This document shows, in pieces, positions 50,830 to 59,477 of a stretch of DNA of 64,000 nt. The position numbers and the translations under genes were made by a program. The notes below the pieces were generated by a model that was not told the origin of the DNA, did no database searches, and worked only from the letters and a program-made list of their open reading frames with translations. The stretch is from contig NZ_CP107783.1 of NCBI RefSeq assembly GCF_036345255.1, forward strand, positions 7,052,001-7,116,000. Direction: 5' to 3'. The number at the start of each line of letters is the position of its first letter. Positions within the stretch are counted from its first letter, which is position 1. The DNA is from Streptomyces sp. NBC_00569 (GTDB taxonomy: Bacteria > Actinomycetota > Actinomycetes > Streptomycetales > Streptomycetaceae).

Positions 50830-52182
50830 TCAAGAACCCCACCCCGTCACCGCCGGTCCGTTCTCCGCGCCGGTGGACGCCCGGTGCCGGTCGGCCTCGC
50901 GCCACAGGTCGACCAGGGAGGTGCCGGGCGGGACCGCGAGGGCCGACCAGCCCGCCTCGCGCAGCATCCGCAGCCGCTCCTCGCAGCGCTCCGAAGGGGC
51001 GCCGCGCGTCCAGGCCCCGCTGTCGAGCACGAAGGCGACGGCGCCGCCGCTGCGCTGCCGCATCCTGGCGGCGACCGCGGTCTGCTCCTCGTCGAGATCG
51101 CCGAAGAAGGCCACCAGCAGCCCCTCGTTCCCCCCGCGCAGCACGTCGTACGCGCGCGAGAGCCCCGAGCCGTCCGAGTGGTCGACGACGGCGAGCGTGT
51201 CCATCATCAGTCCGGCCGCGTCCGCAGACTCCTGGCTCGCGCCGGCGAACCCGTCGGACCCCTCGCCCGGCACCGAATTGCCCGTATCGGTCAACAGGCG
51301 TACGGAGAAGCCCCGTTCGAGCATGTGGAACAGCGTCGACGCCGTGCCCGACACCGCCCACTCGAAGGCCGAGTCGGGGCCCGCGCCCTGGAAGGCGAGG
51401 CGCCGGGTGTCGAGGAGCACCGTGCAGCGGGCCCGCTGCGGCTGCTCCTCGCGGCGCACCATCAGCTCGCCGTAGCGCGCGGTCGAGCGCCAGTGCACGC
51501 GGCGCAGGTCGTCCCCGTACCGGTATCCGCGCGGGATCACGTCGTCCTCGCCGGCCAGGGCCAGCGAGCGGTTCCGCCCGTCGCCGTACCCCTTGGCCTC
51601 GCCGGTCAGCCGCACGGCGGGCAGTGGCTCCACGCGCGGGATGACCGTGAGGGTGTCGTACGTGGAGAAGGACCGGGACAGCTCGCACAGGCCGAACGGG
51701 TCCGTCAGGCGCAGCTGGAGCGGGCCGAGCGGATAGCGGCCCCGCAGGTCCGAGCGCACGCGGTACGACACCTCGCGGCGGCCGCCCGCCTCCACCCGGT
51801 CCAGGACGAAGCGGGGGCGCGGCCCGAGCACGTACGGCACCCGGTCCTGGAGCATCAGCAGGCCCGTGGGCAGCCGCGAGACGTTGTCCATGCGGAGATG
51901 GACGCGGGCCTCGCTGCCCGCGGGCACGCGCGCGGGGGACAGCCGCCGGCTGCCCGCGACCCGGTAGCGCGTGCGGTGGAGCACGAACGCGCAGACCAGC
52001 GGCAGCACGGCGAGCAGCAGCCCGACCCGGAGCAGATCGCTCTGCCCCAGGACGTACGCGCAGATCGCCGCCGCCACCCCGGCGGCCAGGAACGAACGTC
52101 CGCGGGTGGTCAGCCCCGAGAGCGCGACCCGAAGGCCGCCCTTGTCGTCGTCACCCCCGAAGCCTCCCCCCTCGGCCATCAC
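50830..52182 (-). CDS. DUF58 family protein (MoxR operon)
   Basis: A 450-residue protein: two N-terminal TM helices (RSFLAAGVAAAICAYVLG and VGLLLAVLPLVCAFVL), an extracytoplasmic or linker beta-rich part, and the DUF58 signature IPRGYRYGDDLRRVHWRSTARYGELMVRREE followed by a von Willebrand A-like domain starting CTVLLDTR. DUF58 proteins are partners of MoxR AAA+ ATPases. Its start overlaps the moxR stop by 4 bp (ATGA). Role in this trio: perhaps assembly or activation of the TgpA-like enzyme (inference). Confidence 0.92.
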   Translation of the reverse strand: MMAEGGGFGGDDDKGGLRVALSGLTTRGRSFLAAGVAAAICAYVLGQSDLLRVGLLLAVLPLVCAFVLHRTRYRVAGSRRLSPARVPAGSEARVHLRMDNVSRLPTGLLMLQDRVPYVLGPRPRFVLDRVEAGGRREVSYRVRSDLRGRYPLGPLQLRLTDPFGLCELSRSFSTYDTLTVIPRVEPLPAVRLTGEAKGYGDGRNRSLALAGEDDVIPRGYRYGDDLRRVHWRSTARYGELMVRREEQPQRARCTVLLDTRRLAFQGAGPDSAFEWAVSGTASTLFHMLERGFSVRLLTDTGNSVPGEGSDGFAGASQESADAAGLMMDTLAVVDHSDGSGLSRAYDVLRGGNEGLLVAFFGDLDEEQTAVAARMRQRSGGAVAFVLDSGAWTRGAPSERCEERLRMLREAGWSALAVPPGTSLVDLWREADRHRASTGAENGPAVTGWGS

Positions 52183-53198
52183 AGCCTCCGGGCGCCGGGC
52201 GGCTGCTGGCCGTATAGCGAAGACCCGTGGCCCGGGGCGGCCGGGACCGACGTGTGCTGGAGGATCTCCAGGACGACCTGCTCGGACGTGCGCCGGTTCA
52301 ACTGGGCCTGAGCCGTGGGCAGCAGGCGGTGCGCGAGGACCTGCACGGCGAGCGCCTGCACGTCGTCGGGCAGCGCGTACTCACGCCCGCTCAGTGCCGC
52401 GGATGCCTTCGCCGCCCGCAGCAGATGCAGCGTGGCGCGCGGCGAGGCGCCGAGTCTGAGGTCGGGGTGGCTGCGAGTGGCGGCGACCAGATCGACCGCG
52501 TACCGCCGGACCGAGTCGGCCACGTGGACCGAGCGGACGGCGTCGACGAGCTTCACGATGTCGTGCGCGTGCGCCACCGGCTGGAGGTCGTCCAGAGGAG
52601 AGGCGCCGCCGTGGATGTCGAGCATCTGCAGCTCGGCCTCCGGGCTCGGGTAGCCGATCGACACCCTCGCCATGAAGCGGTCGCGCTGCGCCTCGGGCAG
52701 CGGGTACGTGCCCTCCATCTCGACCGGGTTCTGCGTGGCCACCACCATGAAAGGGCTGGGCAGCTCGTACGTCTGCCCGTCGATGGTGACCTGGCGCTCC
52801 TCCATGGACTCGAGGAGCGCCGACTGAGTCTTCGGGGACGCGCGGTTGATCTCGTCGCCGATCACGATCTGCGCGAAGATCGCGCCCGGCTTGAACTCGA
52901 AGTCCCGGCGCTGCTGGTCCCAGATGGAGACACCGGTGATGTCCGACGGCAGCAGGTCGGGCGTGAACTGGATGCGACGCACCGAGCAGTCGATGGACTT
53001 GGCGAGCGCCTTCGCCAGCATGGTCTTGCCGACGCCCGGTACATCCTCGATGAGCAGGTGCCCCTCGGCCAGGAGCACCGTCAGCGAAAGCCGTACGACC
53101 TCCGGCTTGCCCTCGATCACACCCTCCACCGACCTGCGGACTCGCTCCACAGTGGTGGTCAGATCAGTGAGGCTCGCTCGATCGTCATAGGTCGTCAC
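52179..53198 (-). CDS. MoxR family AAA+ ATPase
   Basis: A 339-residue ATPase: Walker A EDVPGVGKTMLAKALA, Walker B IVIGDEINRASPKTQSALLESM, sensor 1 VVATQNPVEMEGTYPLPEAQRDRF and a C-terminal lid domain with GASPRATLHLLRAAKASA. MoxR ATPases act as chaperones that insert cofactors or mature membrane-associated complexes. GTG at 53198 is chosen because GAGGAGG lies about 9 bp upstream; the frame is open for 32 more codons. First gene of the moxR-DUF58-tgpA operon. Confidence 0.95.
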   Translation of the reverse strand: MTTYDDRASLTDLTTTVERVRRSVEGVIEGKPEVVRLSLTVLLAEGHLLIEDVPGVGKTMLAKALAKSIDCSVRRIQFTPDLLPSDITGVSIWDQQRRDFEFKPGAIFAQIVIGDEINRASPKTQSALLESMEERQVTIDGQTYELPSPFMVVATQNPVEMEGTYPLPEAQRDRFMARVSIGYPSPEAELQMLDIHGGASPLDDLQPVAHAHDIVKLVDAVRSVHVADSVRRYAVDLVAATRSHPDLRLGASPRATLHLLRAAKASAALSGREYALPDDVQALAVQVLAHRLLPTAQAQLNRRTSEQVVLEILQHTSVPAAPGHGSSLYGQQPPGARRL

Positions 53199-53351
53199 CC
53201 GGCCCTCCTCGGCCCGTACTTTCCGGGCCGACGCTCTTGGCTGCGGACCGGCCCACCCCGAAACACGGACACCACGCGCGAGCAGTTCCGTCATCTCGCG
53301 CGAGGTGCCTCACCGCATTCTTGTTGCCGTTACCGGTTCGTGTCACTCGAC

Positions 53352-53360
53352 TGTGGATAA
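53352..53360. promoter_or_regulatory. DnaA-box-like 9-mer upstream of moxR
   Basis: TGTGGATAA (complement TTATCCACA, the canonical 9-mer) lies 150 bp upstream of the moxR start. A single box occurs by chance in GC-rich DNA rarely but not never; the Streptomyces consensus is TTGTCCACA, one base different. Confidence 0.4.
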
Positions 53361-53416
53361 CTGGCAGCGATATGTCGGGGCTTACGACCTTTTGAGAGCA
53401 TGGTCGAGTCCGTGGG

Positions 53417-53965
53417 TCAGGCGGGCCGGATCTCCCGCAGCCGGCCCGACTTCACGTCGAAGACAAAGCCGCGTACGTCGTCGGTGTGCAGCAGGAAGGG
53501 CGAGGTGCGCACCTTCTGGATGGACTGGCGCACGTCCTGGTCTACATCGCGGAACCCCTCGACGGCCCAGGTCGGGCGCTGGCCGACCTCCATCTCCAGG
53601 TCGTGCCGGAAGTCCTCGGAGAGGCCTTCCAGGCCGCAGCCCGAGTGGTGGATCAGCACCACGCTGCGGGTGCCGAGCGCCCGCTGGCTGATGGTCAGCG
53701 AGCGGATGACGTCGTCGGTGACGACGCCGCCCGCATTGCGGATGGTGTGGCAGTCGCCCAGCTCGAGGCCGAGGGCGGCGTGCAGGTCGAGCCGCGCGTC
53801 CATGCAGGCCACCACGGCCACCTGCAGAACGGGACGGGCGTCCATACCCGGGTCGGTGAACGCCTTGGCGTAGCGCTGGTTCGCCTCGACGAGGCGATCG
53901 GTCACGGTGCCGTCGGCAGGTATGGCGCTTTCGGACTCAGCAGGGAGGGATGCGGAAGTCGTCAT
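53417..53965 (-). CDS. Beta-class carbonic anhydrase
   Basis: A 182-residue enzyme with the zinc ligands of the beta class: Cys-x-Asp-x-Arg in AACMDARLD-type VACMDARLD, and His-x2-Cys in LIHHSGCGLEG. The Asp-Arg dyad that orders the zinc-bound water is intact. It interconverts CO2 and bicarbonate, which feeds carboxylases such as acetyl-CoA carboxylase. It stands alone on the minus strand, divergent from the dcw promoter. ATG at 53965 is used; a GTG 9 codons upstream has AGGAG nearby and could be the true start. Confidence 0.9.
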   Translation of the reverse strand: MTTSASLPAESESAIPADGTVTDRLVEANQRYAKAFTDPGMDARPVLQVAVVACMDARLDLHAALGLELGDCHTIRNAGGVVTDDVIRSLTISQRALGTRSVVLIHHSGCGLEGLSEDFRHDLEMEVGQRPTWAVEGFRDVDQDVRQSIQKVRTSPFLLHTDDVRGFVFDVKSGRLREIRPA

Positions 53966-54140
53966 AGCTATGACGGTAATGGTCACTCCTGGGACAGGCC
54001 CGCTGTGAGAGTGGACAAAGAACGCCATCGGGGCTTGTTGTGAGGTAACCCACAGGGGCGGCTCCGGCTCGCCCGTACGGGTGAATTCTGCTGATCGGTG
54101 GCATCGCGAGGAGGCGGCGCGCGGCGCGCAGGCCGGTTGA

Positions 54141-54168
54141 TTGACCGGGCGACACGGTGGACTAAAGT
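54141..54168 (+). promoter_or_regulatory. Strong vegetative promoter of the dcw operon
   Basis: TTGACC (54141-54146) and TAAAGT (54163-54168) are separated by 16 bp, the best promoter match in the window. It would make a leader of about 110 nt before rsmH. The 318-bp gap from the carbonic anhydrase start to rsmH holds no gene. Confidence 0.7.
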
Positions 54169-54283
54169 GACGCGGAAACCCCAGGAAACACCGAAGATCC
54201 CGGCACTTCACCGGACTCTTCACCACGTGCGCGACGGGCACCCCGGCGGTGTGTGGGCGCCGCGCCGGAACTGAGAGGGCCCC
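54169..54283 (+). ncRNA. rsmH (mraW) leader, possible mraW RNA element
   Basis: The leader between the promoter and the TTG of rsmH contains several short inverted repeats, for example CACC-CCGGC-GGTG near 54239-54252 and CCGG-x7-CCGG near 54210-54225. An RNA motif named mraW is known upstream of mraW operons in Actinobacteria; I cannot confirm its consensus from memory, so this is a candidate only. Confidence 0.3.
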
Positions 54284-55243
54284 TTGAGCCAGACCCGACA
54301 TGTCCCGGTGATGCTCCAGCGCTGCCTGGACCTGTTGGCCCCGGCCCTCGCCGAACCGGGCGCGGTCGTCGTCGACTGCACGCTCGGCCTCGGCGGACAC
54401 AGCGAAGCCCTTCTCTCCACGTTCCCCTCCTGCCGCCTCGTCGGTCTCGACCGCGACAAGGAGGCCCTGCGCCTGTCCGGTGAGCGCCTCGCCCCGTTCG
54501 GCGACCGCGCCACCCTCGTGCACGCCGTCTACGACGAGCTTCCCGAGGTCCTCGACCGGCTCGGCATCCCGCGCGTGCAGGGCGTCCTCTTCGACCTGGG
54601 CGTCTCCTCCATGCAGCTCGACGAGGCCGACCGCGGCTTCGCCTACGCGCAGGACGCGCCGCTCGACATGCGCATGGACCAGACGACCGGAATGAGCGCC
54701 GCCGAGGTCCTCAACACGTACCCCCCGGGCGAACTGGTGCGGATCCTGCGCGCGTACGGCGAGGAGAAGCAGGCCAAGCGGATCGTCTCGGCGGTCGTGC
54801 GTGAGCGCGAGAAGGAGCCGTTCAGCAACAGCGCCCGGCTCGTGGAGCTGATCCGCGACGCGCTGCCGCAGGCCGCCAAGCGCACCGGCGGCAACCCCGC
54901 CAAGCGCACCTTCCAGGCTCTGCGCATCGAGGTGAACGGCGAGCTCAGCGTCCTGGAGCGGGCCATTCCGGCCGCCGTGCAGGCACTCGCGGTCGGCGGA
55001 CGCATCGCCGTCCTGTCGTACCACTCGCTGGAGGACCGTCTCGTGAAGCAGGTGTTCGCGGCCGGCGCCGCGAACACCGCGCCGCCCGGGCTCCCGGTCG
55101 TCCCCGAGCGCTACCAGCCACGGCTCAAGCTGCTCACACGCGGCGCCGAACTCCCCACGGAGGAAGAGGTCGCCGAGAACCGCCGGGCGGCCCCGGCGCG
55201 GCTGCGGGGTGCGCAGCGCATCCGCGAGGAGGTCGCCGGGTGA
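54284..55243 (+). CDS. rsmH: 16S rRNA (cytosine1402-N4)-methyltransferase
   Basis: A 319-residue methyltransferase (MraW): [14 protein letters not shown], motif [48 protein letters not shown], and [18 protein letters not shown] with [13 protein letters not shown] near the end. It methylates C1402 in the ribosomal P site. TTG start at 54284, with GAGAGGG 6 bp upstream; HVPV close to the start is family typical. First gene of the dcw operon; no mraZ precedes it. Confidence 0.97.
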   Translation: MSQTRHVPVMLQRCLDLLAPALAEPGAVVVDCTLGLGGHSEALLSTFPSCRLVGLDRDKEALRLSGERLAPFGDRATLVHAVYDELPEVLDRLGIPRVQGVLFDLGVSSMQLDEADRGFAYAQDAPLDMRMDQTTGMSAAEVLNTYPPGELVRILRAYGEEKQAKRIVSAVVREREKEPFSNSARLVELIRDALPQAAKRTGGNPAKRTFQALRIEVNGELSVLERAIPAAVQALAVGGRIAVLSYHSLEDRLVKQVFAAGAANTAPPGLPVVPERYQPRLKLLTRGAELPTEEEVAENRRAAPARLRGAQRIREEVAG

Positions 55244-55268
55244 GTTCCGGGCGCGCGAGGAGGGGTCG

Positions 55269-55793
55269 ATGAGTCCCAGGGGCGAACTGCGGGGGAGGGC
55301 CGCGCGACTCGCGCGGCTGCTGCCCGCGGGATCCGCGGGCGCAGGCCGGGCGGCCCGCACACCGTTCGTGCTCCTCGTCGTGCTCCTGCTCGGCGGCGGG
55401 CTGATCACGCTCCTGATGCTGAACTCGGCGCTCAACGAAGGGTCGTTCAGGCTGAACGACCTCAAGAAGCAGACGACCGACCTCACCGAGGACGAGCAGG
55501 CGCTCCAGCGCGACGTCGACGCCTACGCAGCCCCCGACGCCCTGCAGCGCCGCGCCAGGGAGCTCGGCATGGTCCCCGGCGGCGACCCGGCCTTCCTCAA
55601 CCCCGACGGCACCGTGCGCGGCGTCCCCGGCGCGGCCACCGCCCCCTCCACCCTGTGGCGGCCCGCGCCGCCCCCGCCCGAGGTCGCGGGCACGCCCGCG
55701 AGCCCCTCGCCGACCCCGCCCGCGACCCCCAAGGCCACGCCGAATCCCACGTCCTCGCAGGTGAAACCCGCGCCCTCGACCTCCGGCAGGTGA
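55269..55793 (+). CDS. ftsL: Cell division protein FtsL-like
   Basis: A 174-residue bitopic protein: basic cytoplasmic N-terminus, one TM helix (FVLLVVLLLGGGLITLLML), a short coiled coil (LNDLKKQTTDLTEDEQALQRDV), ALQRRARELGMVPGGDPAF, which matches the FtsL/DivIC end, and a Pro/Thr/Ser-rich disordered tail. It would recruit FtsW-FtsI to the septum together with DivIC. ATG at 55269 with GAGGAGGGG 5-10 bp before it. Located between rsmH and ftsI as in all Streptomyces. Confidence 0.92.
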   Translation: MSPRGELRGRAARLARLLPAGSAGAGRAARTPFVLLVVLLLGGGLITLLMLNSALNEGSFRLNDLKKQTTDLTEDEQALQRDVDAYAAPDALQRRARELGMVPGGDPAFLNPDGTVRGVPGAATAPSTLWRPAPPPPEVAGTPASPSPTPPATPKATPNPTSSQVKPAPSTSGR

Positions 55794-55797
55794 CGGA

Positions 55798-57777
55798 ATG
55801 ACCGACAGGGAGCCCCCGCGACGCCGGGTCCCAGCCCCCGCGAGGCCCGCGAGGAACGGCCGCCCCGCCGCCTCCCGGCGCCCGAACCCCGGCCCCAGGC
55901 GCCCGCGTCCCGCCCCCGTCAAGGCGCCCGCCGCCCTGCGCCTCGGCAGTCCACGCCCCCGGCTGCGCATGGTCAGCCTCGGCCTCACCCTCGTCCTCAT
56001 CGCCTTTGTCGTACGCCTGCTCCAGGTCCAGGCCGTCGACGCCAGCGCGTACGCGGCCAAGGCCGAACAGCACCGGTACGTCGAGCACGTCCTCGCGGCC
56101 GAGCGCGGCGGGATCACGGACCGCAGCGGGGTCGCGCTCGCCACCAGCGTGGACGCGTACGACATCACGGCCGACCCCACGATGTTCCGGCCTGCGGACA
56201 CCGCGGCCGTCAAGAACTCTTCGGCCCCGGTGGTGCCGCGGGACGCGCCCGAGCAGGCCGCGGCGCTGCTCGCCCCGATCCTCGGCATGGACGCCGACGT
56301 GGTCGCGAAGAAGCTGCGGACCCCCAGGACGCGTTACGTCCTGCTGGCCCGCCGCCAGACCCCCCAGGTCTGGAAGCAGATCAAGGACCTCAAAAGCACG
56401 CTGTCCGAGAAGGCGGACCGGGAGAAGTCGGCGAGCGTCATCGCCGGAGTCTTTGCCGACCCCAGCAGCAAGCGCGTGTACCCGAACGGCGATCTGGCCG
56501 CCGGGATACTGGGCTGGGTCAACGCCGACGGCAAGGGCGGCGGCGGTATCGAGCAGCAGCTGAACAAGGATCTGGCGGGCAAGCCCGGCAAGATCAAGTA
56601 CGCCCAGTCCGGCGGCCGTCAGGTGCCCACGGCCGGCAGCAACGAGCAGCCCGCCGTGCCCGGTTCGGAGATCGAGCTCACCATCGACCGCGACATCCAG
56701 TGGGCCGCGCAGAAGGCCATCACCGACCAGGTGAAGAAGTCCGGGGCGGACCGCGGCTACGTGATGGTGCAGGACACCAGGACCGGCGAGGTCCTGGCGA
56801 TGGCCAACGCGCCCGGCTTCGACCCCAACGACCTCTCGCAGGCCAACTCCACCGCCATGGGCAACGCCGCGCTCCAGGACGCGTACGAGCCCGGCTCCAC
56901 CGCGAAGGTCATGTCGATGGCCGCCGTCCTGGAGGAGAACGCAGCAACTCCCGACACGCATGTCACGGTGCCCAACCGGCTGCACCGGGGCGACCGGCTC
57001 TTCCAGGACGACATCGACCACGCCACCTGGTATCTCACGCTGAACGGCGTGCTCGCCAAGTCCAGCAACATCGGCACCATCCTGGCGGCGGGCCAGCTCG
57101 GCAAGACCCAGCCCCAGGCCAACCAGGTGCTCTCGTCGTACCTGCGCAAGTTCGGCATCGGCCGCCCCACCGGGCTCGGCTTCCCGGGGGAGACCCCGGG
57201 CATCCTGGCCCCCGCCGACAAGTGGTCGACCTCGCAGCAGTACACGATCCCTTTCGGCCAGGGTTTCTCCATCAACGCGATGCAGGCCGCCTCCGTCTAC
57301 TCGACCATCGCCAACGGCGGCGTACGCGTGGAGCCCACCCTCGTACGCGGCACCAAGGGACCCGACGGCAGGTTCACCCCGGCCCCGAGGCCCGAGGAGA
57401 ACCGGGTCGTCAGCGCGAAGACGGCCAAGAAGGTCGCGCAGATGCTCGAGTCCGTCGTGGACGACGAGGAGGGCACCGGCGCCAAGGCGCGCATCCCCGG
57501 CTACCGCGTCGCCGGCAAGACCGGCACCGCCAACCGAGTCGATCCGGCCACCGGCAGGTATAAGGGGTACACGTCGTCGTTCGCCGGTTTCGCCCCCGCC
57601 GACAAGCCCCGCGTCACCGTCTACTGCGCGATCCAGAACGCCACCAAGGGCAGCTACTTCGGCGGCCAGATCTGTGGCCCCATCTACAAGCAGGTCATGG
57701 AGTTCGCCCTCAAGACGCTCCAGGTGCCGCCCACCGGCGCCGCGCCCGCCCGGCTGCCCGTCAGCTACCAGCCCTGA
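55798..57777 (+). CDS. ftsI: Peptidoglycan transpeptidase FtsI (class B PBP)
   Basis: A 659-residue penicillin-binding protein: Arg/Pro-rich cytoplasmic N-terminus (1-55), a TM helix (LRMVSLGLTLVLIAFVVRLLQ), dimerisation/pedestal domain, and transpeptidase domain with the active serine Ser367 in STAK, Ser422-x-Asn424 (SSN) and Lys574-Thr-Gly-Thr. It cross-links septal peptidoglycan with FtsW. In Streptomyces it is needed mainly for sporulation septa. It begins 4 bp after ftsL and is followed after 31 bp by murE. Confidence 0.97.
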   Translation: MTDREPPRRRVPAPARPARNGRPAASRRPNPGPRRPRPAPVKAPAALRLGSPRPRLRMVSLGLTLVLIAFVVRLLQVQAVDASAYAAKAEQHRYVEHVLAAERGGITDRSGVALATSVDAYDITADPTMFRPADTAAVKNSSAPVVPRDAPEQAAALLAPILGMDADVVAKKLRTPRTRYVLLARRQTPQVWKQIKDLKSTLSEKADREKSASVIAGVFADPSSKRVYPNGDLAAGILGWVNADGKGGGGIEQQLNKDLAGKPGKIKYAQSGGRQVPTAGSNEQPAVPGSEIELTIDRDIQWAAQKAITDQVKKSGADRGYVMVQDTRTGEVLAMANAPGFDPNDLSQANSTAMGNAALQDAYEPGSTAKVMSMAAVLEENAATPDTHVTVPNRLHRGDRLFQDDIDHATWYLTLNGVLAKSSNIGTILAAGQLGKTQPQANQVLSSYLRKFGIGRPTGLGFPGETPGILAPADKWSTSQQYTIPFGQGFSINAMQAASVYSTIANGGVRVEPTLVRGTKGPDGRFTPAPRPEENRVVSAKTAKKVAQMLESVVDDEEGTGAKARIPGYRVAGKTGTANRVDPATGRYKGYTSSFAGFAPADKPRVTVYCAIQNATKGSYFGGQICGPIYKQVMEFALKTLQVPPTGAAPARLPVSYQP

Positions 57778-57808
57778 TCCGAGCCCCGAGAGTGACCAGG
57801 TACAGCCC

Positions 57809-59473
57809 GTGACAACGATCACCCCGAACCCCGGGAACCAGCCCGCGCCACGCCCCTCGCTTCGCTCCATGGGGGGTGAGCCCGGTACGCTCACCGCCGT
57901 GCCACAAGCTGATCAGTCCCAAAACCCCCAGACGGGCGTTCCCGTGACATATCCGGGACCGCCGCGACCGGTGCAGGTCACCGCGACACGACTTGCCGAT
58001 CTCGCAGATCAGCTGGGTGTCCCCGCGCTCCAGGAGCCCTCGGCGTCGACGGGGAGCACCGGCATCACGCACGACTCGCGCGCCGTGCGCCCCGGCGACA
58101 TCTACGCGGCCCTGCCCGGCGCCCGCTTCCACGGCGCCGACTTCGCCGCCCAGGCCGCGAGCCTCGGCGCCGTCGCCGCCCTCACCGACCCGTCGGGCGC
58201 CGAACGCGTCGCGGCGGCCGGTCTGCCGGCCCTCGTCGTGGAGAACCCGCGCGGCCGGATGGGAGAGCTGGCGGCCACGATCTACGGCCACCCCGGCCGC
58301 GATCTGCTCCAGATCGGCATCACGGGCACGTCCGGCAAGACCACGACGGCCTACCTCATCGAGGGCGGGCTGCGCACGATGCACAGCACCGGACTCATCG
58401 GCACCGTCGAGATGCGCATCGGCGACGAGCGCATCAAGTCGGAGCGCACCACCCCCGAAGCCACCGACCTCCAGGCGCTGTTCGCGGTGATGCGCGAGCG
58501 CGGTGTGGACGCGGTCGCGATGGAGGTCTCCAGTCACGCCCTCGTGCTCGGCCGGGTCGACGGCTGCGTCTTCGACGTGGCGGTCTTCAACAACCTCAGC
58601 CCGGAACACATGGAGTTCCACTCCGACATGGAGGACTACTTCCGGGCCAAGGCACAGCTGTTCACGCGCGCACGCAGCAAACAGGGCGTCGTGAACTACG
58701 ACGACGAGTACGGCCGCCGGCTCATCGCCGAGTCCGAAGTGCCCGTCGTGACCTTCTCCGCCGAGGGCCACCCGGACGCCGACTGGCGCGCCGAGGACGT
58801 CGAGGTCGGCCCCTTCGACTCCACCTTCGTGGCCATCGGCCCCAAGGGCGAGCGGATCACCGCCAAGTCCCCGCTGGCCGGGCCGTTCAACGTGGCCAAC
58901 GCGCTCTCCGCGATCGTCGCGCTCGCCGTCGCGGGCGTCGACCCGCAGCAGGCCGCGGACGGGGTCGCCGCGGTGCCGGGCGTCCCCGGCCGCCTGGAGC
59001 GCGTCGACGCGGGCCAGCCCTACCTCGCCGTCGTCGACTACGCGCACAAGACCGACGCCGTCGAGTCCGTGCTGCGCGCGCTGCGCAAGGTGACCGAGAA
59101 CAAGCTCCACATCGTGCTCGGCTGCGGCGGCGACCGTGACACCACCAAGCGGATGCCGATGGGCGCCGCCGCCGCCCGGCTCGCCGACACCGCCGTACTG
59201 ACATCGGACAACCCCCGCTCCGAGGACCCCCTCGCGATCCTCGCCACGATGCTCGCGGGTGCCGCCGAGGTGCCTGCCCACGAGCGCGCCGAGGTCCAGG
59301 TCTTCGAGGACAGGGCGGCGGCCATCGCCGCCGTGGTCGCCCGCGCACAGCCGGGCGACACCGTCCTCGTCGCGGGCAAGGGCCACGAGCAGGGTCAGGA
59401 CATCGCCGGGGTGGTGCGTCCCTTCGACGACCGCCTGGTGCTTCGCGAAGCTATCCAGCAAACCCAGGGATGA
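57809..59473 (+). CDS. murE: UDP-MurNAc-tripeptide synthetase (MurE)
   Basis: A 554-residue Mur ligase: N-terminal uridine domain (ITHDSRAVRPGDIYAALPG), ATP loop GITGTSGKTTTAYL near residue 175, VAMEVSSHAL, the carbamylated Lys region, and DNPRSEDP, the motif that marks diaminopimelate-adding MurE (Streptomyces uses LL-DAP). It attaches DAP to UDP-MurNAc-L-Ala-D-Glu. GTG at 57809 is used (TTITPNPGNQ start); an ATG at 57869 is a possible shorter start. No strong RBS for either. Confidence 0.96.
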   Translation: MTTITPNPGNQPAPRPSLRSMGGEPGTLTAVPQADQSQNPQTGVPVTYPGPPRPVQVTATRLADLADQLGVPALQEPSASTGSTGITHDSRAVRPGDIYAALPGARFHGADFAAQAASLGAVAALTDPSGAERVAAAGLPALVVENPRGRMGELAATIYGHPGRDLLQIGITGTSGKTTTAYLIEGGLRTMHSTGLIGTVEMRIGDERIKSERTTPEATDLQALFAVMRERGVDAVAMEVSSHALVLGRVDGCVFDVAVFNNLSPEHMEFHSDMEDYFRAKAQLFTRARSKQGVVNYDDEYGRRLIAESEVPVVTFSAEGHPDADWRAEDVEVGPFDSTFVAIGPKGERITAKSPLAGPFNVANALSAIVALAVAGVDPQQAADGVAAVPGVPGRLERVDAGQPYLAVVDYAHKTDAVESVLRALRKVTENKLHIVLGCGGDRDTTKRMPMGAAAARLADTAVLTSDNPRSEDPLAILATMLAGAAEVPAHERAEVQVFEDRAAAIAAVVARAQPGDTVLVAGKGHEQGQDIAGVVRPFDDRLVLREAIQQTQG

Positions 59474-59477
59474 AGTT

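Noticed and set aside
55597..57894. A 765-codon minus-strand frame opposite ftsI
   Set aside because: Gly/Val/Arg/Asp/Leu-rich mirror of ftsI with no recognisable domain.
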